A stretch of DNA of 64,000 bases from Bacteroidales bacterium UBA4333. GTDB taxonomy: Bacteria > Bacteroidota > Bacteroidia > Bacteroidales > Paludibacteraceae. Below the pieces are notes generated by a model. That model worked only from the letters and a program-made list of their open reading frames with translations, was not told the DNA's origin and did no database searches. The stretch spans positions 221,068 to 285,067 of the forward strand of contig DGTP01000003.1 of NCBI GenBank assembly GCA_002394335.1. Reading direction: 5' to 3'. Each line of letters starts with the position of its first letter. Within the stretch, counting starts at the first letter, position 1. Of the stretch, positions 1 through 8,840 are shown piece after piece. The translations under genes and the position numbers were made by a program.

Positions 1-1
1 G

Positions 2-1051
2 CCCCTCTTGGCGATGTCCATCGCCTCGGATATTGTGCCCATTGTGGATGAAAACCGCATACTCGCATCTTTCGGTCTCAAGCATATCAACAAGCAGCCG
101 TCCATCGGTCTGCAAGCCATTATGCGTGTAGCAGGGATGACCGACCGCAATATCACTATCTCAGACCTCGTCTATAAGATTGGTCCGCGTATCAATGCCG
201 CAGGCCGTATGCGTAGCGGTGTGGAGGCGGCCCAACTGCTGATCACCAATGATCCGGTCTTTGCCGAACAACTCGCCCAAGACATCAACGAGCACAACAA
301 CGAGCGCCGCGATTGCGACAACAAGACCACCGAGGAAGCCCTCGCACAACTACACGCCGATCCCGATAATGACGCGCTCCATACGACCGTCGTCTATGCT
401 AAGGGATGGCACAAAGGAGTGGTGGGTATAGCCGCTTCACGGCTTACCGAGTATTACTATCGCCCGACTATTGTTCTGACCTCGGATGACGAGAGTGACC
501 TCATATCCGGTTCTGCACGTTCGGTCAGCGACTTTGACATCTATTCCGCTATCGACTCCTGCAGCGACCTGCTCACCAATTTCGGCGGACATATGTTCGC
601 CGCCGGACTGAGCATGAAGAAAGAACATCTGCCGGAGTTCAAACGGCGATTTGAGGCATACGTAGCAGCACATATCCGTCCCGAACAACTCCGGCCGACA
701 ATCCAGGTGGAAGCAGAGATAGCGTTCGATGAGATCACGCCCCAGTTCTATAATATCCTACGCCATCTGGAGCCGTTCGGTCCGGGCAATCCGCGCCCTG
801 TGTTCGTCACCCGCAATGTGATCAACAACCGTAACACCCGGCGCGTCGGACGCACCGGCGAGCACCTCAAACTCGACCTCACCGACCGGACAGCAGCCAT
901 CAGCGGCATCGCTTTCGGCGAAGGAGACAAAGCATTGTATCTGCAAAACGGCAATGCCATTGATATTTGCTACGAACTGGAGGAGAACACATTCAACCAT
1001 ATCACCTCCATCCAGTTACGTCCATTAGAAATACGATTAAAACAACAATAA
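2..1051 (+). CDS. recJ: Single-stranded-DNA-specific exonuclease RecJ, C-terminal part
   Basis: The 5' end lies outside the window; the reading frame is open from base 2, giving 349 residues. RecJ is a 5'-3' single-strand exonuclease of the DHH phosphoesterase family, used in RecF-pathway recombination and repair. Visible are the end of the DHH core (SIASDIVPI), the DHHA1 region with GSARSVSDFDIYSAI and the hallmark GGHMFAAG, and the C-terminal OB-like part (EPFGPGNPRPVF). The TAA stop is followed 5 nt later by the thymidine kinase gene on the same strand, so the two are probably co-transcribed. Nothing suggests damage; the truncation is only the window edge. Confidence 0.95.
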   Translation, partial: PLLAMSIASDIVPIVDENRILASFGLKHINKQPSIGLQAIMRVAGMTDRNITISDLVYKIGPRINAAGRMRSGVEAAQLLITNDPVFAEQLAQDINEHNNERRDCDNKTTEEALAQLHADPDNDALHTTVVYAKGWHKGVVGIAASRLTEYYYRPTIVLTSDDESDLISGSARSVSDFDIYSAIDSCSDLLTNFGGHMFAAGLSMKKEHLPEFKRRFEAYVAAHIRPEQLRPTIQVEAEIAFDEITPQFYNILRHLEPFGPGNPRPVFVTRNVINNRNTRRVGRTGEHLKLDLTDRTAAISGIAFGEGDKALYLQNGNAIDICYELEENTFNHITSIQLRPLEIRLKQQ

Positions 1052-1056
1052 CACTT

Positions 1057-1647
1057 ATGTTTTCAGAACGAGACACAAAAGGTCCTTCCCAACACAGAGG
1101 ATGCATCGAAGTAGTCTGTGGCAGTATGTTTTCCGGCAAAACCGAAGAGCTGATCCGCCGAATGAAACGGGCACAGTTTGCACGCCAGCGCGTAGAAATC
1201 TTCAAACCCGCCATTGATGTGCGCTACTCCGTTGAGGATGTTGTCAGCCATGACCATAATATCATTCAATCCACCCCTGTGGACTCCTCCCAGCAGATTC
1301 TTCTGCTCGCCAATGACATAGATGTCGTAGGCATTGATGAGGCACAGTTCTTCGATATGGGTATCGTAGATGTCTGCTCCCAGTTGGCGGCACGCGGTAT
1401 CCGTGTCATCGTTGCCGGCTTAGACATGGACTTCAAAGGTGTTCCTTTCGGACCTATGCCTTCCCTGATGGCGATAGCCGAGGATGTCTATAAGACGCAC
1501 GCTATCTGCGTTCATTGCGGTGATCTGGCATATGTATCCCACCGTCTTGTACAATCGGACAAACGCGTTCTTCTTGGTGAGACCGACAGCTATGAACCGC
1601 TCTGCCGCGCCTGCTACAAAAAGGCCATTGAGAGCGAAAGCGAGTGA
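1057..1647 (+). CDS. tdk: Thymidine kinase, class II
   Basis: A 196-aa salvage enzyme that phosphorylates thymidine to dTMP. It has the P-loop GSMFSGKT near residue 25, the Walker B-like DEAQFFD, and a C-terminal zinc ribbon (CVHC and CRAC). The ATG at 1057 is chosen because it lies just after the recJ stop and yields the usual short N-terminus before the P-loop; a longer reading frame would run back into recJ. The stop overlaps the GTG start of priA (GTGA), implying translational coupling. Confidence 0.96.
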   Translation: MFSERDTKGPSQHRGCIEVVCGSMFSGKTEELIRRMKRAQFARQRVEIFKPAIDVRYSVEDVVSHDHNIIQSTPVDSSQQILLLANDIDVVGIDEAQFFDMGIVDVCSQLAARGIRVIVAGLDMDFKGVPFGPMPSLMAIAEDVYKTHAICVHCGDLAYVSHRLVQSDKRVLLGETDSYEPLCRACYKKAIESESE

Positions 1648-3854
1648 GACTGATAGATGTCATACTGCCTTTAGCCATTCGGGACAGTTACACCTATAAT
1701 GTACCCGAATCACTCATGTACCCGCAACCGGGAATGCGGGTACTGGTTCCATTAGGGAGGAAGCAGCTCACCGGCATCGTCCTCTCCTCCCGCACTACTC
1801 CTGTACCTGCCACTATCCAAATACGCGATATAATAGCCGTCTTGGACGACCGTCCTATCGTCTCGCCGCTTCAACTCCGCCTATGGCAGTGGATGAGCCG
1901 GTATTATCTATGCTCTTTAGGCGAAGTGTTAGCCGCAGCTTTACCCGCGGGTATCATTGACGATGATTATAAAGCGCGCACGGAGCAATACATCCGCCTT
2001 ACACCTATATATACATACGCGCGCGCAAAAGAAGCACTTTCCCGTGCTCCAAAACAGATAGCAGTGTTAGACTGTCTCTCGGCTCTCAGTCCTGACGGCA
2101 AGCCCGTTGAGCGACGACTGGTGATCGAGCAGTCCGGCCAGTCCACTGCCGTGGTACGGGCACTTGAGGAACGCGGGATCATAGAGAAAATCTCCCAATC
2201 CGTCAGCCGTCTGACACCTTATACCGGCGAGACCCATCCGCCTTTGCCGCTCTCTGAAGCGCAATCCCGAGCAGTGCAACTGATCCTCTCCGAATGGCAG
2301 AGCCATGAGGTGGTTCTTCTTCACGGCGTCACTTCCAGCGGAAAGACCGAGGTCTATATACACCTTATCCAACAGCAGTTGACTGCCGGTCAATCGGTCT
2401 TGTATCTGGTGCCGGAGATAGCCCTTACTACCCAACTTACCGACCGTCTGCATAGGGTTTTTGGCAACGACTTGGTGGTTTACCACTCGCGTCTCAACAC
2501 CAACGAACGCGTAGAGATCTACCACCGCCTCTTAGAGAACAACTCTCCCAAACTGATCATCGGTGTACGCTCGGCAGTTTTTCTGCCAATGACATCCGTG
2601 GGTTTAATCATCGTTGACGAGGAGCACGAGACAAGTTACAAGCAGCAAGATCCGGCGCCCCGCTATCATGCACGCTCGGTGGCTGTGATGCTGGGTCATT
2701 GGCTGCACGCCAAAGTGCTGCTCGGCACTGCCACCCCCTCCATCGAGACTTATTATAACGCCCAATCAGGCAAATACGGTTTAGTGTCTCTTACCACGCG
2801 TTATGCCGGAATAGCCCTGCCTGCTATCCGTCTCATCGACCTGCAGCAGCAGTATCACCGAAAGGAGATGTACGGTCATTTCTCGGATCCGTTGGTAGAT
2901 AAGATACGCGAGGTGCTATCGCGAGGCAAGCAGGTTATCCTGTTCCAGAACCGCCGCGGTTATGCCCCTATGCTACAGTGCAGTCAATGCGGTCATCCGC
3001 CTCGCTGTGTGCAATGCGATGTACCGCTCACGCTTCATAAGAAAGAGAACGAACTGCGGTGTCACTGGTGCGGCTACTCGCACCCTATCTTCACCCTCTG
3101 CCCCGACTGCGGAGGCGAGTTGAAGGTGCGCGGATTCGGTACCGAGCGTCTGGAAGACGAGGTGGCAAACCTCTTCCCGGAAGCCAAAGTTCTCCGTATG
3201 GATCTGGACACCACCCGCAGCAAAACGGCATACCAGGATATTATCAACCGTTTCTCCCGTCATGAGTGTGACATCCTCATCGGTACGCAGATGGTAACCA
3301 AGGGACTTCATTTCGACGATGTTGCCCTGGTGGCAGTTCTGAATGCAGACCAGCTGCTCAACCAACCGGATTTCAGGGCTTACGAACGCGCCTTTCAGAT
3401 GCTTAGCCAGGTAGCAGGACGCGCAGGACGCAAAGGGCAACAGGGTGAAGTCTTTATCCAGACTTTCGATATCCATCACCCCGTGCTACAGCAGGTGATA
3501 GCACACGACTATATGTCGCTTTACCACACGCAGCTGGAGGAGCGTAAAGCATTTCTTTTTCCACCCTTCCATCGCATGACGGATATCACCGTCAAGCATA
3601 AGAACTATGCCACGGCAGTGCAGGCAGCCATTGCCCTGCAGCAGCGTCTCAAACAGGTATTCGGAGCGCGCATATCCGGTGTGATAGTTCCCTCTGTGGC
3701 ACGTGTACAGAACACCCACATACGCCTCCTGCGACTTCGCATCGAAGCCTCCGCCAATATCGCGGAAGCCAAACGCCTGCTCATGGAGCAGACGGACTAT
3801 ATCCGCTCTGTCTATAAAGGAACACAAATACTAATCGACGTAGATCCGCAATAA
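1644..3854 (+). CDS. priA: Primosomal protein N' (replication restart helicase PriA)
   Basis: A 736-aa 3'-5' DNA helicase that reloads the replisome at stalled forks. It begins with GTG; the N-terminal MRLIDVILPLAI matches the PriA DNA-binding domain. Walker A is GVTSSGKTEVY near residue 230 and the helicase box is VDEEHETSY. A zinc-binding block of four CxxC pairs (CSQC, CVQC, CHWC, CPDC) is complete, followed by the helicase C-terminal half with GTQMVTKG and QVAGRAGR. It overlaps tdk by 4 nt and ends 1 nt before the CPBP gene. Confidence 0.96.
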   Translation: MRLIDVILPLAIRDSYTYNVPESLMYPQPGMRVLVPLGRKQLTGIVLSSRTTPVPATIQIRDIIAVLDDRPIVSPLQLRLWQWMSRYYLCSLGEVLAAALPAGIIDDDYKARTEQYIRLTPIYTYARAKEALSRAPKQIAVLDCLSALSPDGKPVERRLVIEQSGQSTAVVRALEERGIIEKISQSVSRLTPYTGETHPPLPLSEAQSRAVQLILSEWQSHEVVLLHGVTSSGKTEVYIHLIQQQLTAGQSVLYLVPEIALTTQLTDRLHRVFGNDLVVYHSRLNTNERVEIYHRLLENNSPKLIIGVRSAVFLPMTSVGLIIVDEEHETSYKQQDPAPRYHARSVAVMLGHWLHAKVLLGTATPSIETYYNAQSGKYGLVSLTTRYAGIALPAIRLIDLQQQYHRKEMYGHFSDPLVDKIREVLSRGKQVILFQNRRGYAPMLQCSQCGHPPRCVQCDVPLTLHKKENELRCHWCGYSHPIFTLCPDCGGELKVRGFGTERLEDEVANLFPEAKVLRMDLDTTRSKTAYQDIINRFSRHECDILIGTQMVTKGLHFDDVALVAVLNADQLLNQPDFRAYERAFQMLSQVAGRAGRKGQQGEVFIQTFDIHHPVLQQVIAHDYMSLYHTQLEERKAFLFPPFHRMTDITVKHKNYATAVQAAIALQQRLKQVFGARISGVIVPSVARVQNTHIRLLRLRIEASANIAEAKRLLMEQTDYIRSVYKGTQILIDVDPQ

Positions 3855-3855
3855 T

Positions 3856-4698
3856 ATGAAACGTTTAGACTCCTCCCACTGGTTCACCAAGACCCTTGTC
3901 TGGTTTGCCCTAATGGCGGTTTTCACGACAGTGATGTTTATTGTCTGGTTTATATGGGGCGATCCGCAATCGGTAAGTTCCCTCAAATGGTTACAACTAA
4001 TGCAATCATTTGCGGTATTTGTCTTGCCGGCGATTTGCGGGGCATGGCTATGGTCGGCACGCCCGTTTGAGTGGCTGCATCTGGATCGGGGGTTCACATG
4101 GCGCACAGCCCTCTACGCGATAGCTATCATGATTGCAGCCCTACCGGGGATCAACCTTCTGAGTGATCTGAACCGGCAACTCTCGCTGCCTGCTTTTCTT
4201 GAGCCTCTTGAAGCCTATATGAAGCAGTCGGAAGAGGCTGCCAAAGTTCTTACGGAGCAGTTTCTGGAAGCAGATAACATAGCCACTCTGCTGCTCAATA
4301 TATGTCTTATGGCATTGCTGCCGGCTATCGGTGAAGAGCTCTCCTTCCGGGGTGTGCTGCAGGGGCTGTTCCCGGAGCGTTACCGCCACACGGCTATCTG
4401 GGTAACGGCGGCTATCTTCAGTTTCATCCATTTCCAGTTCTACGGCTTCGTGCCGCGCATGCTTATGGGTGCTCTCTTCGGCTATATGCTGGTCTGGACG
4501 GGCAGTCTATGGATACCTGTTCTGATGCATTTCACCAACAATGCTTTGGCAGTTCTCGCTTATTATATCTCCGACCGCTACGAACTGCCGGAAGAATTTC
4601 TTGAGTCTTTCGGCGCAGGTGAATACTGGTGGATAGGTGTAGTGAGTATAGTGATTTCGGGAGTGCTTATCCGGCTCTTCGTTCGCGGACGATCATAA
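3856..4698 (+). CDS. CPBP-family intramembrane glutamic protease
   Basis: A 280-aa polytopic membrane protein. The CPBP (CAAX protease and bacteriocin-processing) motifs are present: GEELSFRGVLQ (motif 1, catalytic Glu pair and Arg), FSFIHFQF (motif 2) and HFTNNALAV (motif 4). Several hydrophobic segments flank them. The substrate cannot be inferred. It is the last gene of the recJ-tdk-priA run. Its last 32 nt overlap the end of the convergent minus-strand gene at 4667-5077. Confidence 0.88.
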   Translation: MKRLDSSHWFTKTLVWFALMAVFTTVMFIVWFIWGDPQSVSSLKWLQLMQSFAVFVLPAICGAWLWSARPFEWLHLDRGFTWRTALYAIAIMIAALPGINLLSDLNRQLSLPAFLEPLEAYMKQSEEAAKVLTEQFLEADNIATLLLNICLMALLPAIGEELSFRGVLQGLFPERYRHTAIWVTAAIFSFIHFQFYGFVPRMLMGALFGYMLVWTGSLWIPVLMHFTNNALAVLAYYISDRYELPEEFLESFGAGEYWWIGVVSIVISGVLIRLFVRGRS

Positions 4699-5077
4699 GT
4701 GCTTCTTCGCGCACATCCTCCGGAAGCGATATATTACGCAGCTGCATACTGCGGCACCAACCCGCTATGTCTGCCTCCCGCAGCGAGCGGAACACAGTCC
4801 TTACTTCTTCGGCTTGCGCTTCGGTGTAATCGGCAGGAGCAATACCCGAAAGGGCATCCAGTTCTTCGTCATCGTAGTACTCGATCTTGGCATTGGTCTG
4901 CAACAGTGTCTCGCGCTCGCATACCAAATGCTCGCCGCAGCAGCCTTCGGGTCGCGCCGTCGGTTTTTGTGCGGAGCGCTCTCCACGGGAAGCAGCCGTT
5001 TTCTGCTGCCGCTCATGAATCTCAGTGGCTACCAGCACCACTATTCCCAATGCTATGAATAAAACAAGAGGAAGCAT
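4667..5077 (-). CDS. Small membrane-anchored protein with CCG-H-C motif, downstream of parE
   Basis: A 136-aa protein with an N-terminal hydrophobic anchor (LPLVLFIALGIVVLVATEI), then a charged linker, then GCCGEHLVCERE, which resembles a metal- or heme-binding cysteine/histidine cluster, and an acidic helical C-terminus with YYDDEELDALSGI. I recall similar proteins beside parE in Bacteroidales, sometimes labelled phospholipase; nothing here supports that activity. It begins 18 nt after the parE stop and is probably in the same transcript. Its function is unknown. Confidence 0.8.
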   Translation of the reverse strand: MLPLVLFIALGIVVLVATEIHERQQKTAASRGERSAQKPTARPEGCCGEHLVCERETLLQTNAKIEYYDDEELDALSGIAPADYTEAQAEEVRTVFRSLREADIAGWCRSMQLRNISLPEDVREEALMIVRERRAG

Positions 5078-5095
5078 TCAGTCTATCGGAGATCA

Positions 5096-7090
5096 TCAAA
5101 CCGTAAATTGGTCATCCACCTTGTCCTCCTCTATCACCAGATTGTCGATGATAAACTGCTGCCGCTCGGCGGTGTTCTTACCCATATAGTATGCCAGCAG
5201 ATCTTTGACTGCATCTTCCTTGCGCAGGGTCACCTGATCGAGGCGGATCTCCTGACCTATAAATCCCTTGAACTCATCGGGAGAGATCTCACCCAGTCCT
5301 TTGAATCGTGTGATCTCCGGGTTCTTCACCTCGCTGAGGGCTTTGAGCCGTTCTTCCTCGGAGTAGCAGTAACGTGTCTCTTGTTTGTTCTTGACGCGGA
5401 AGAGTGGTGTCTGCAGGATATAGACGTGTCCTTTTTTCACCAGATCCGGGAAGAACTGCAGGAAGAAGGTGAGCATCAGCAGGCGGATGTGCATTCCGTC
5501 CACATCGGCATCGGTAGCGATGATCACTTTGTTGTACCGCAACTCGTCCAAGCCGTCCTCGATATTGAGGGCAGACTGCAGGCAGTTGAACTCCTCGTTC
5601 TCATAGACCACGGACTTGCTCAGTCCGTAGCTATTGAGCGGCTTGCCTCGCAGCGAGAAGACCGCTTGTGTCCGCACATCCCTGCTCTTGGTGATGGAAC
5701 CGGATGCCGACAGACCCTCTGTGATGAAGATACAGGTCTCTTGCCGGAGGTCGTCATCGGCGTTTTTGGAGGATTTCACCGGTTTGGCGTCATTGAAATG
5801 CACCTGGCAGTCGCGCAGCTTAGGGTTATTGAGTAGGTTTTTCTTCGCGCGTTCGCGAGCCGCCTTGGTGACACCGGCTATAGCCTTGCGCTCTTTCTCC
5901 GAGTCCTGAATCTTCTGGAGCATCACCTCTGTCACCTCCGGATGCTTGTGCAGATAGTTGTCCAGCTGCTGCTTGACGAAGTCGTTGACAAACTTATTGA
6001 CACTCACGCCGCCAGAGGGGCTCATATCCTTTGAGCCGAGTTTCACTTTGGTCTGGCTCTCGAAGACCGGCTCCTCGACATTGATAGCTATTGCACCTAC
6101 AACACCGTTCCTGATATCGGTGAGGTCCTGGTTCTTGTTATAGAACTCTTTGATGGTTCTGCCTATCGCCTCCCGGTAGGCAGTCTGGTGTGTACCGCCC
6201 TGAATGGTGTGCTGTCCGTTGACGAAGGAGTAGTACTCTTCGCCACTCTGTCCTGTATGGGTGAGGGCGATTTCTATATCTTCGCCTTTGATATGAATAA
6301 TCGGGTATAGCGGCTCGACGGTCATGTTATCCGTAAGCAGATCCAACAAGCCGTTCTTGGAGGCGAACTTACGGCTTTTGACAGCTGATTTCTGGAGACC
6401 GGCTTCCGACAGCTGGTAGCTGGTGTAGATCAGCGTCAGCCCGGTATTGAGATAGGCATAGTTGCGCAGCAGCTCCTCGATATAGTCGTCTCTGAAGCGG
6501 TAGTTTTCAAACAGTCCTTTGGTTCCGTCCGGCGTAAACTCTATCACTGTTCCGCGTTTCTCGTCTCCGGTGTAGTCTTGTACGTCGGTGTCGGAAACGA
6601 GGTGTCCCTGGTGAAACTCAGCGCGTCGTGTCTTGCCTTCACGGAAGGACTGTACGCTGAAATCCATCGAGAGGGCATTGACGGCTTTGGTACCCACGCC
6701 GTTCAGTCCCACGGATTTCTTGAACGCCTTGCTGTCGTATTTACCGCCGGTGTTAAGCAGTGAAACCGCCTCCACCATTTTCCCCAAAGGTATGCCTCGT
6801 CCATAGTCCCTTACGCGCACTTTCTGGCGGCGGCTTCCGTCTTCGGCAACGATGTCGATGATCTCCACTTCTATCACTTTGCCCTCGCCCATGCGGAACT
6901 CGTCGATAGAGTTGTCGATAGTCTCTTTGACGAGGACATAGATGCCGTCGTCGGAGTGGCTACCGTCACCGAGTTTGCCGATATACATACCCGGTCGGCG
7001 ACGGATATGTTCTCTATCGTCGAGGTGGATAATATTCTCATCGCCGTAATCCACGGCAGCGGTATTCAGTATCTCTTGTTCTTCAGCCAT
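5096..7090 (-). CDS. parE: DNA topoisomerase IV subunit B (ParE)
   Basis: A 664-aa ATPase subunit of type II topoisomerase for chromosome decatenation. The GHKL ATPase domain (DNSIDEFRMG, GRGIPLGKM, GLNGVGTKAVNALS), transducer domain and Toprim domain (EGLSASGSITKSR, DADVDGMHIR) are complete. The Met at 7090 (MAEEQEIL) is chosen over an in-frame upstream Met at 7150 because the promoter at 7107-7137 lies between them and the leader is then short. parC is not in the window. Confidence 0.96.
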   Translation of the reverse strand: MAEEQEILNTAAVDYGDENIIHLDDREHIRRRPGMYIGKLGDGSHSDDGIYVLVKETIDNSIDEFRMGEGKVIEVEIIDIVAEDGSRRQKVRVRDYGRGIPLGKMVEAVSLLNTGGKYDSKAFKKSVGLNGVGTKAVNALSMDFSVQSFREGKTRRAEFHQGHLVSDTDVQDYTGDEKRGTVIEFTPDGTKGLFENYRFRDDYIEELLRNYAYLNTGLTLIYTSYQLSEAGLQKSAVKSRKFASKNGLLDLLTDNMTVEPLYPIIHIKGEDIEIALTHTGQSGEEYYSFVNGQHTIQGGTHQTAYREAIGRTIKEFYNKNQDLTDIRNGVVGAIAINVEEPVFESQTKVKLGSKDMSPSGGVSVNKFVNDFVKQQLDNYLHKHPEVTEVMLQKIQDSEKERKAIAGVTKAARERAKKNLLNNPKLRDCQVHFNDAKPVKSSKNADDDLRQETCIFITEGLSASGSITKSRDVRTQAVFSLRGKPLNSYGLSKSVVYENEEFNCLQSALNIEDGLDELRYNKVIIATDADVDGMHIRLLMLTFFLQFFPDLVKKGHVYILQTPLFRVKNKQETRYCYSEEERLKALSEVKNPEITRFKGLGEISPDEFKGFIGQEIRLDQVTLRKEDAVKDLLAYYMGKNTAERQQFIIDNLVIEEDKVDDQFTV

Positions 7091-7106
7091 TTTATATTTT
7101 TCGGTG

Positions 7107-7137
7107 CAAAGGTACGACTTTTTTCTGACATATGCAA
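7107..7137 (-). promoter_or_regulatory. Promoter of parE
   Basis: Reads TTGCATATGTC at -33, a 20-nt spacer and TACCTTTG at -7 on the minus strand. The -7 box ends about 17 nt before the parE ATG. Confidence 0.85.
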
Positions 7138-7186
7138 GAAAATAGTTCACAAATTAAGCAAATTAAGCAGAATTATGTATATAAGA

Positions 7187-7215
7187 AAGCGGTGAACCTC
7201 TTTGGATTACCGCTT
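7187..7215 (-). terminator. Terminator hairpin of toxin-antitoxin module 1
   Basis: On the minus strand AAGCGGT pairs with ACCGCTT, followed by TTCTTAT. This is copy 1 of a hairpin that also follows modules 2 and 3; here the inner arm carries one change (GAGG instead of GCGG). Confidence 0.6.
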
Positions 7216-7241
7216 AAAAATAATAGACAACTAAACGAAAT

Positions 7242-7556
7242 TTACAGAAGTGTCACTGCTACTTTTCGTCCCATCCCTGCAAAGATTTGAAATATAGAGG
7301 AGAGCGAGACATCGCTATATCCCCGCTCCAATCGGGAAATAGTTGTGACAGGGGTACCTACCTGATCTGCCAGTTCTTTCTGGGTGAGACCAGCTTGCAA
7401 TCTTTGTTCCCTTAAGAGTTCGCCAATACAGAAGGCCTCGGCATCGGCTTCAAATTTCTCGCGGTTATGGGTACCCCGCTTGCCGTACTCTGCATCCAAC
7501 AACTGCTCAAAGTTAGAGCATTGCATTAAATGTTTTGTGTGTTCTGCATTATTCAT
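7242..7556 (-). CDS. XRE-family antitoxin (HigA-like)
   Basis: A 104-aa protein with a C-terminal helix-turn-helix (AGLTQKELADQVG, TTISRLERGYSD) of the Cro/C1 type. It overlaps the toxin gene by 4 nt (ATGA), with the toxin first, the order typical of HigBA modules. HigA-type proteins neutralise the toxin and repress their own promoter. Only the family is assigned. Confidence 0.88.
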   Translation of the reverse strand: MNNAEHTKHLMQCSNFEQLLDAEYGKRGTHNREKFEADAEAFCIGELLREQRLQAGLTQKELADQVGTPVTTISRLERGYSDVSLSSIFQIFAGMGRKVAVTLL

Positions 7557-7903
7557 TGCTGCATCTCCTTTTCTTTAAAATATTCTTCCATTAGTCTCTC
7601 TGCGCGCTCTATCTGGTCTGCCGGAGTCTTTTGACTCTTTTTCTGAAAACCATGAAAGAGAACTACCATATTGCCTTTATCAAAACAACAGAATATACGG
7701 TATATATTACTTGTCACCTCTACCCGGATTTCAAATAATCCGTCTGTCGTTTCTATTGACCTGAAAAATTTCTCCGGTATATGTTCTTGTGTTTCTACCA
7801 GTTTCAATACCTGATTTATCTTTCTCCGCACCTCATTACTTTGAGCCACATAAAACTCCATAAAGTATTGTTTGTAGAATATAATCTTCCTTGGTACCGG
7901 CAT
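7553..7903 (-). CDS. RelE/HigB-type toxin (Gp49-like family)
   Basis: A 116-aa protein with the fold signature of phage Gp49-like/HigB toxins: FRSIETTDGLFEIRVEV, then NIYRIFCCFDKGNMVVLFHGFQKKSQKTP, where RIFCCF and FHGFQKK are the conserved core strands and basic helix. Toxins of this family cleave mRNA on the ribosome. It is the first gene of a two-gene unit with its antitoxin. The start at 7903 lies 23 nt downstream of the -7 box. Confidence 0.88.
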   Translation of the reverse strand: MPVPRKIIFYKQYFMEFYVAQSNEVRRKINQVLKLVETQEHIPEKFFRSIETTDGLFEIRVEVTSNIYRIFCCFDKGNMVVLFHGFQKKSQKTPADQIERAERLMEEYFKEKEMQQ

Positions 7904-7925
7904 ATTTTACATTGAATTTTCGGTG

Positions 7926-7956
7926 CAAAGGTACGACTTTTTTCTGACATATGCAA
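7926..7956 (-). promoter_or_regulatory. Promoter of toxin-antitoxin module 1
   Basis: TTGCATATGTC, 20-nt spacer, TACCTTTG. About 58 bp around it (7918-7975) are almost identical to the parE promoter region at 7099-7156. Confidence 0.85.
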
Positions 7957-7993
7957 GAAAATAGTTCACAAATTTAGCAAAATTAGCAAAATT

Positions 7994-8098
7994 GCGGTAA
8001 TCCAATATGTCAAAGATCGTTATTGCCTCCTTTTTATCGCCCGGAGGCAGGGTGGTATTGTTTGTCCAAAATTATCAAAAATATTCCAAAAATTATTT
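7994..8098. repeat. Toxin-antitoxin array repeat, copy 1
   Basis: About 105 bp shared nearly base for base with 8841-8944 and 9662-9766. It starts with GCGGTAATCC and contains a 7-bp stem TGCCTCC/GGAGGCA (8024-8049) with a 12-nt loop. It ends in an AT-rich tract with CAAAAATTATTT. It lies upstream of the module 1 promoter. Confidence 0.9.
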
Positions 8099-8166
8099 TT
8101 CTTTATTGTTCACAAATTACACAAATTAAACTAATTTTTTTAAGTGGTCAAAATACAACAACAAAA

Positions 8167-8195
8167 AAGCGGTGAACCGCTTTGGATTACCGCTT
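8167..8195 (-). terminator. Terminator hairpin of toxin-antitoxin module 2
   Basis: On the minus strand the stem AAGCGG-TTCA-CCGCTT is followed by a run of T (AAAAAA on the plus strand at 8163-8168). An alternative longer pairing of AAGCGGT with ACCGCTT is possible. It matches copies at 7187 and 8993. Confidence 0.8.
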
Positions 8196-8225
8196 TGTAA
8201 TGTATTATGTATTATGTGTTATGTG

Positions 8226-8501
8226 CTACTTGTCTTCGTAATGTTCCTCACATTGAATAATAAGCACCCTTATACTTTCATCATATATGTCATAGATAAT
8301 TCTATCGTGTGCCGTGATGTGTCTTGAATATGTTATGTCCCCACCTCCTACTAATGGTTCAGGATGTCCCAAACCGGAGCGAGGGTGTTGCATGATGTCG
8401 AACAGAATTTTGGTAGCCTTCTTAAACAACTGAGGATTGGACTTTTTCCACTTGGACAAAGTCTTCTCTGCTGTTTTAGTATAGTCAATCGAATATATCA
8501 T
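8226..8501 (-). CDS. YoeB/Txe-family toxin
   Basis: A 91-aa ribosome-dependent mRNA interferase. The family motifs are present: PRSGLGHPEPL, SRHITAHDRIIYDI and the C-terminal EHYEDK, where the His and Tyr correspond to catalytic residues of YoeB. The loop between PEPL and SRHI has GGGDITY rather than the usual basic KG-x-W stretch. It overlaps its antitoxin by 4 nt. The paralogue at 9051-9326 has the same length and the same last residues. Confidence 0.9.
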   Translation of the reverse strand: MIYSIDYTKTAEKTLSKWKKSNPQLFKKATKILFDIMQHPRSGLGHPEPLVGGGDITYSRHITAHDRIIYDIYDESIRVLIIQCEEHYEDK

Positions 8502-8740
8502 AAGCTATCAAAAAATTGCTGCATCTCTTGAGGAGTTCTGCATGTTGTAGTCTGTCCTTCAGCAAAATCTTTGCGAGCCTTGTTAATTCGACGACGCATC
8601 GCCGGTGTTATTGTTTGTATCTCTTGGGTAAACGCTTGGGAAGACGTCTCTTTTTTTCTAAACGTCCAGCCCATAGTTTGAATCATTTGCTCAAACCAAC
8701 TTACCTGTTCAACCGGGATTTGAATCGTAAATGTTGACAT
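8498..8740 (-). CDS. Antitoxin of YoeB-type module 2
   Basis: An 80-aa protein starting MSTFTIQIPVEQVSWFEQM, then MGWTFRKKE and a helical basic C-terminus (TPAMRRRINKARKDFAEG). This pattern is common for antitoxins upstream of YoeB in Bacteroidota. An in-frame Met at 8773 is excluded because it falls inside the promoter -7 box (8771-8778). The chosen ATG at 8740 has a GGA-rich stretch upstream. Confidence 0.82.
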   Translation of the reverse strand: MSTFTIQIPVEQVSWFEQMIQTMGWTFRKKETSSQAFTQEIQTITPAMRRRINKARKDFAEGQTTTCRTPQEMQQFFDSL

Positions 8741-8770
8741 AACTTTTATCCTTTCCTTCAATTTTGCTTG

Positions 8771-8801
8771 CAAAATTACAGCTTTTATCTGATATACGCA
8801 A
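8771..8801 (-). promoter_or_regulatory. Promoter of toxin-antitoxin module 2
   Basis: TTGCGTATATC, 20-nt spacer, TAATTTTG on the minus strand; it fixes the antitoxin start at 8740. Confidence 0.83.
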
Positions 8802-8840
8802 GTTTTTGAGCAACTTTTTTACTTTTGTCGCTCATTTTTA

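Noticed and set aside
8741..8773. Longer N-terminus for the module 2 antitoxin
   Set aside because: The in-frame Met at 8773 lies inside the promoter -7 box, so it cannot be in the transcript.
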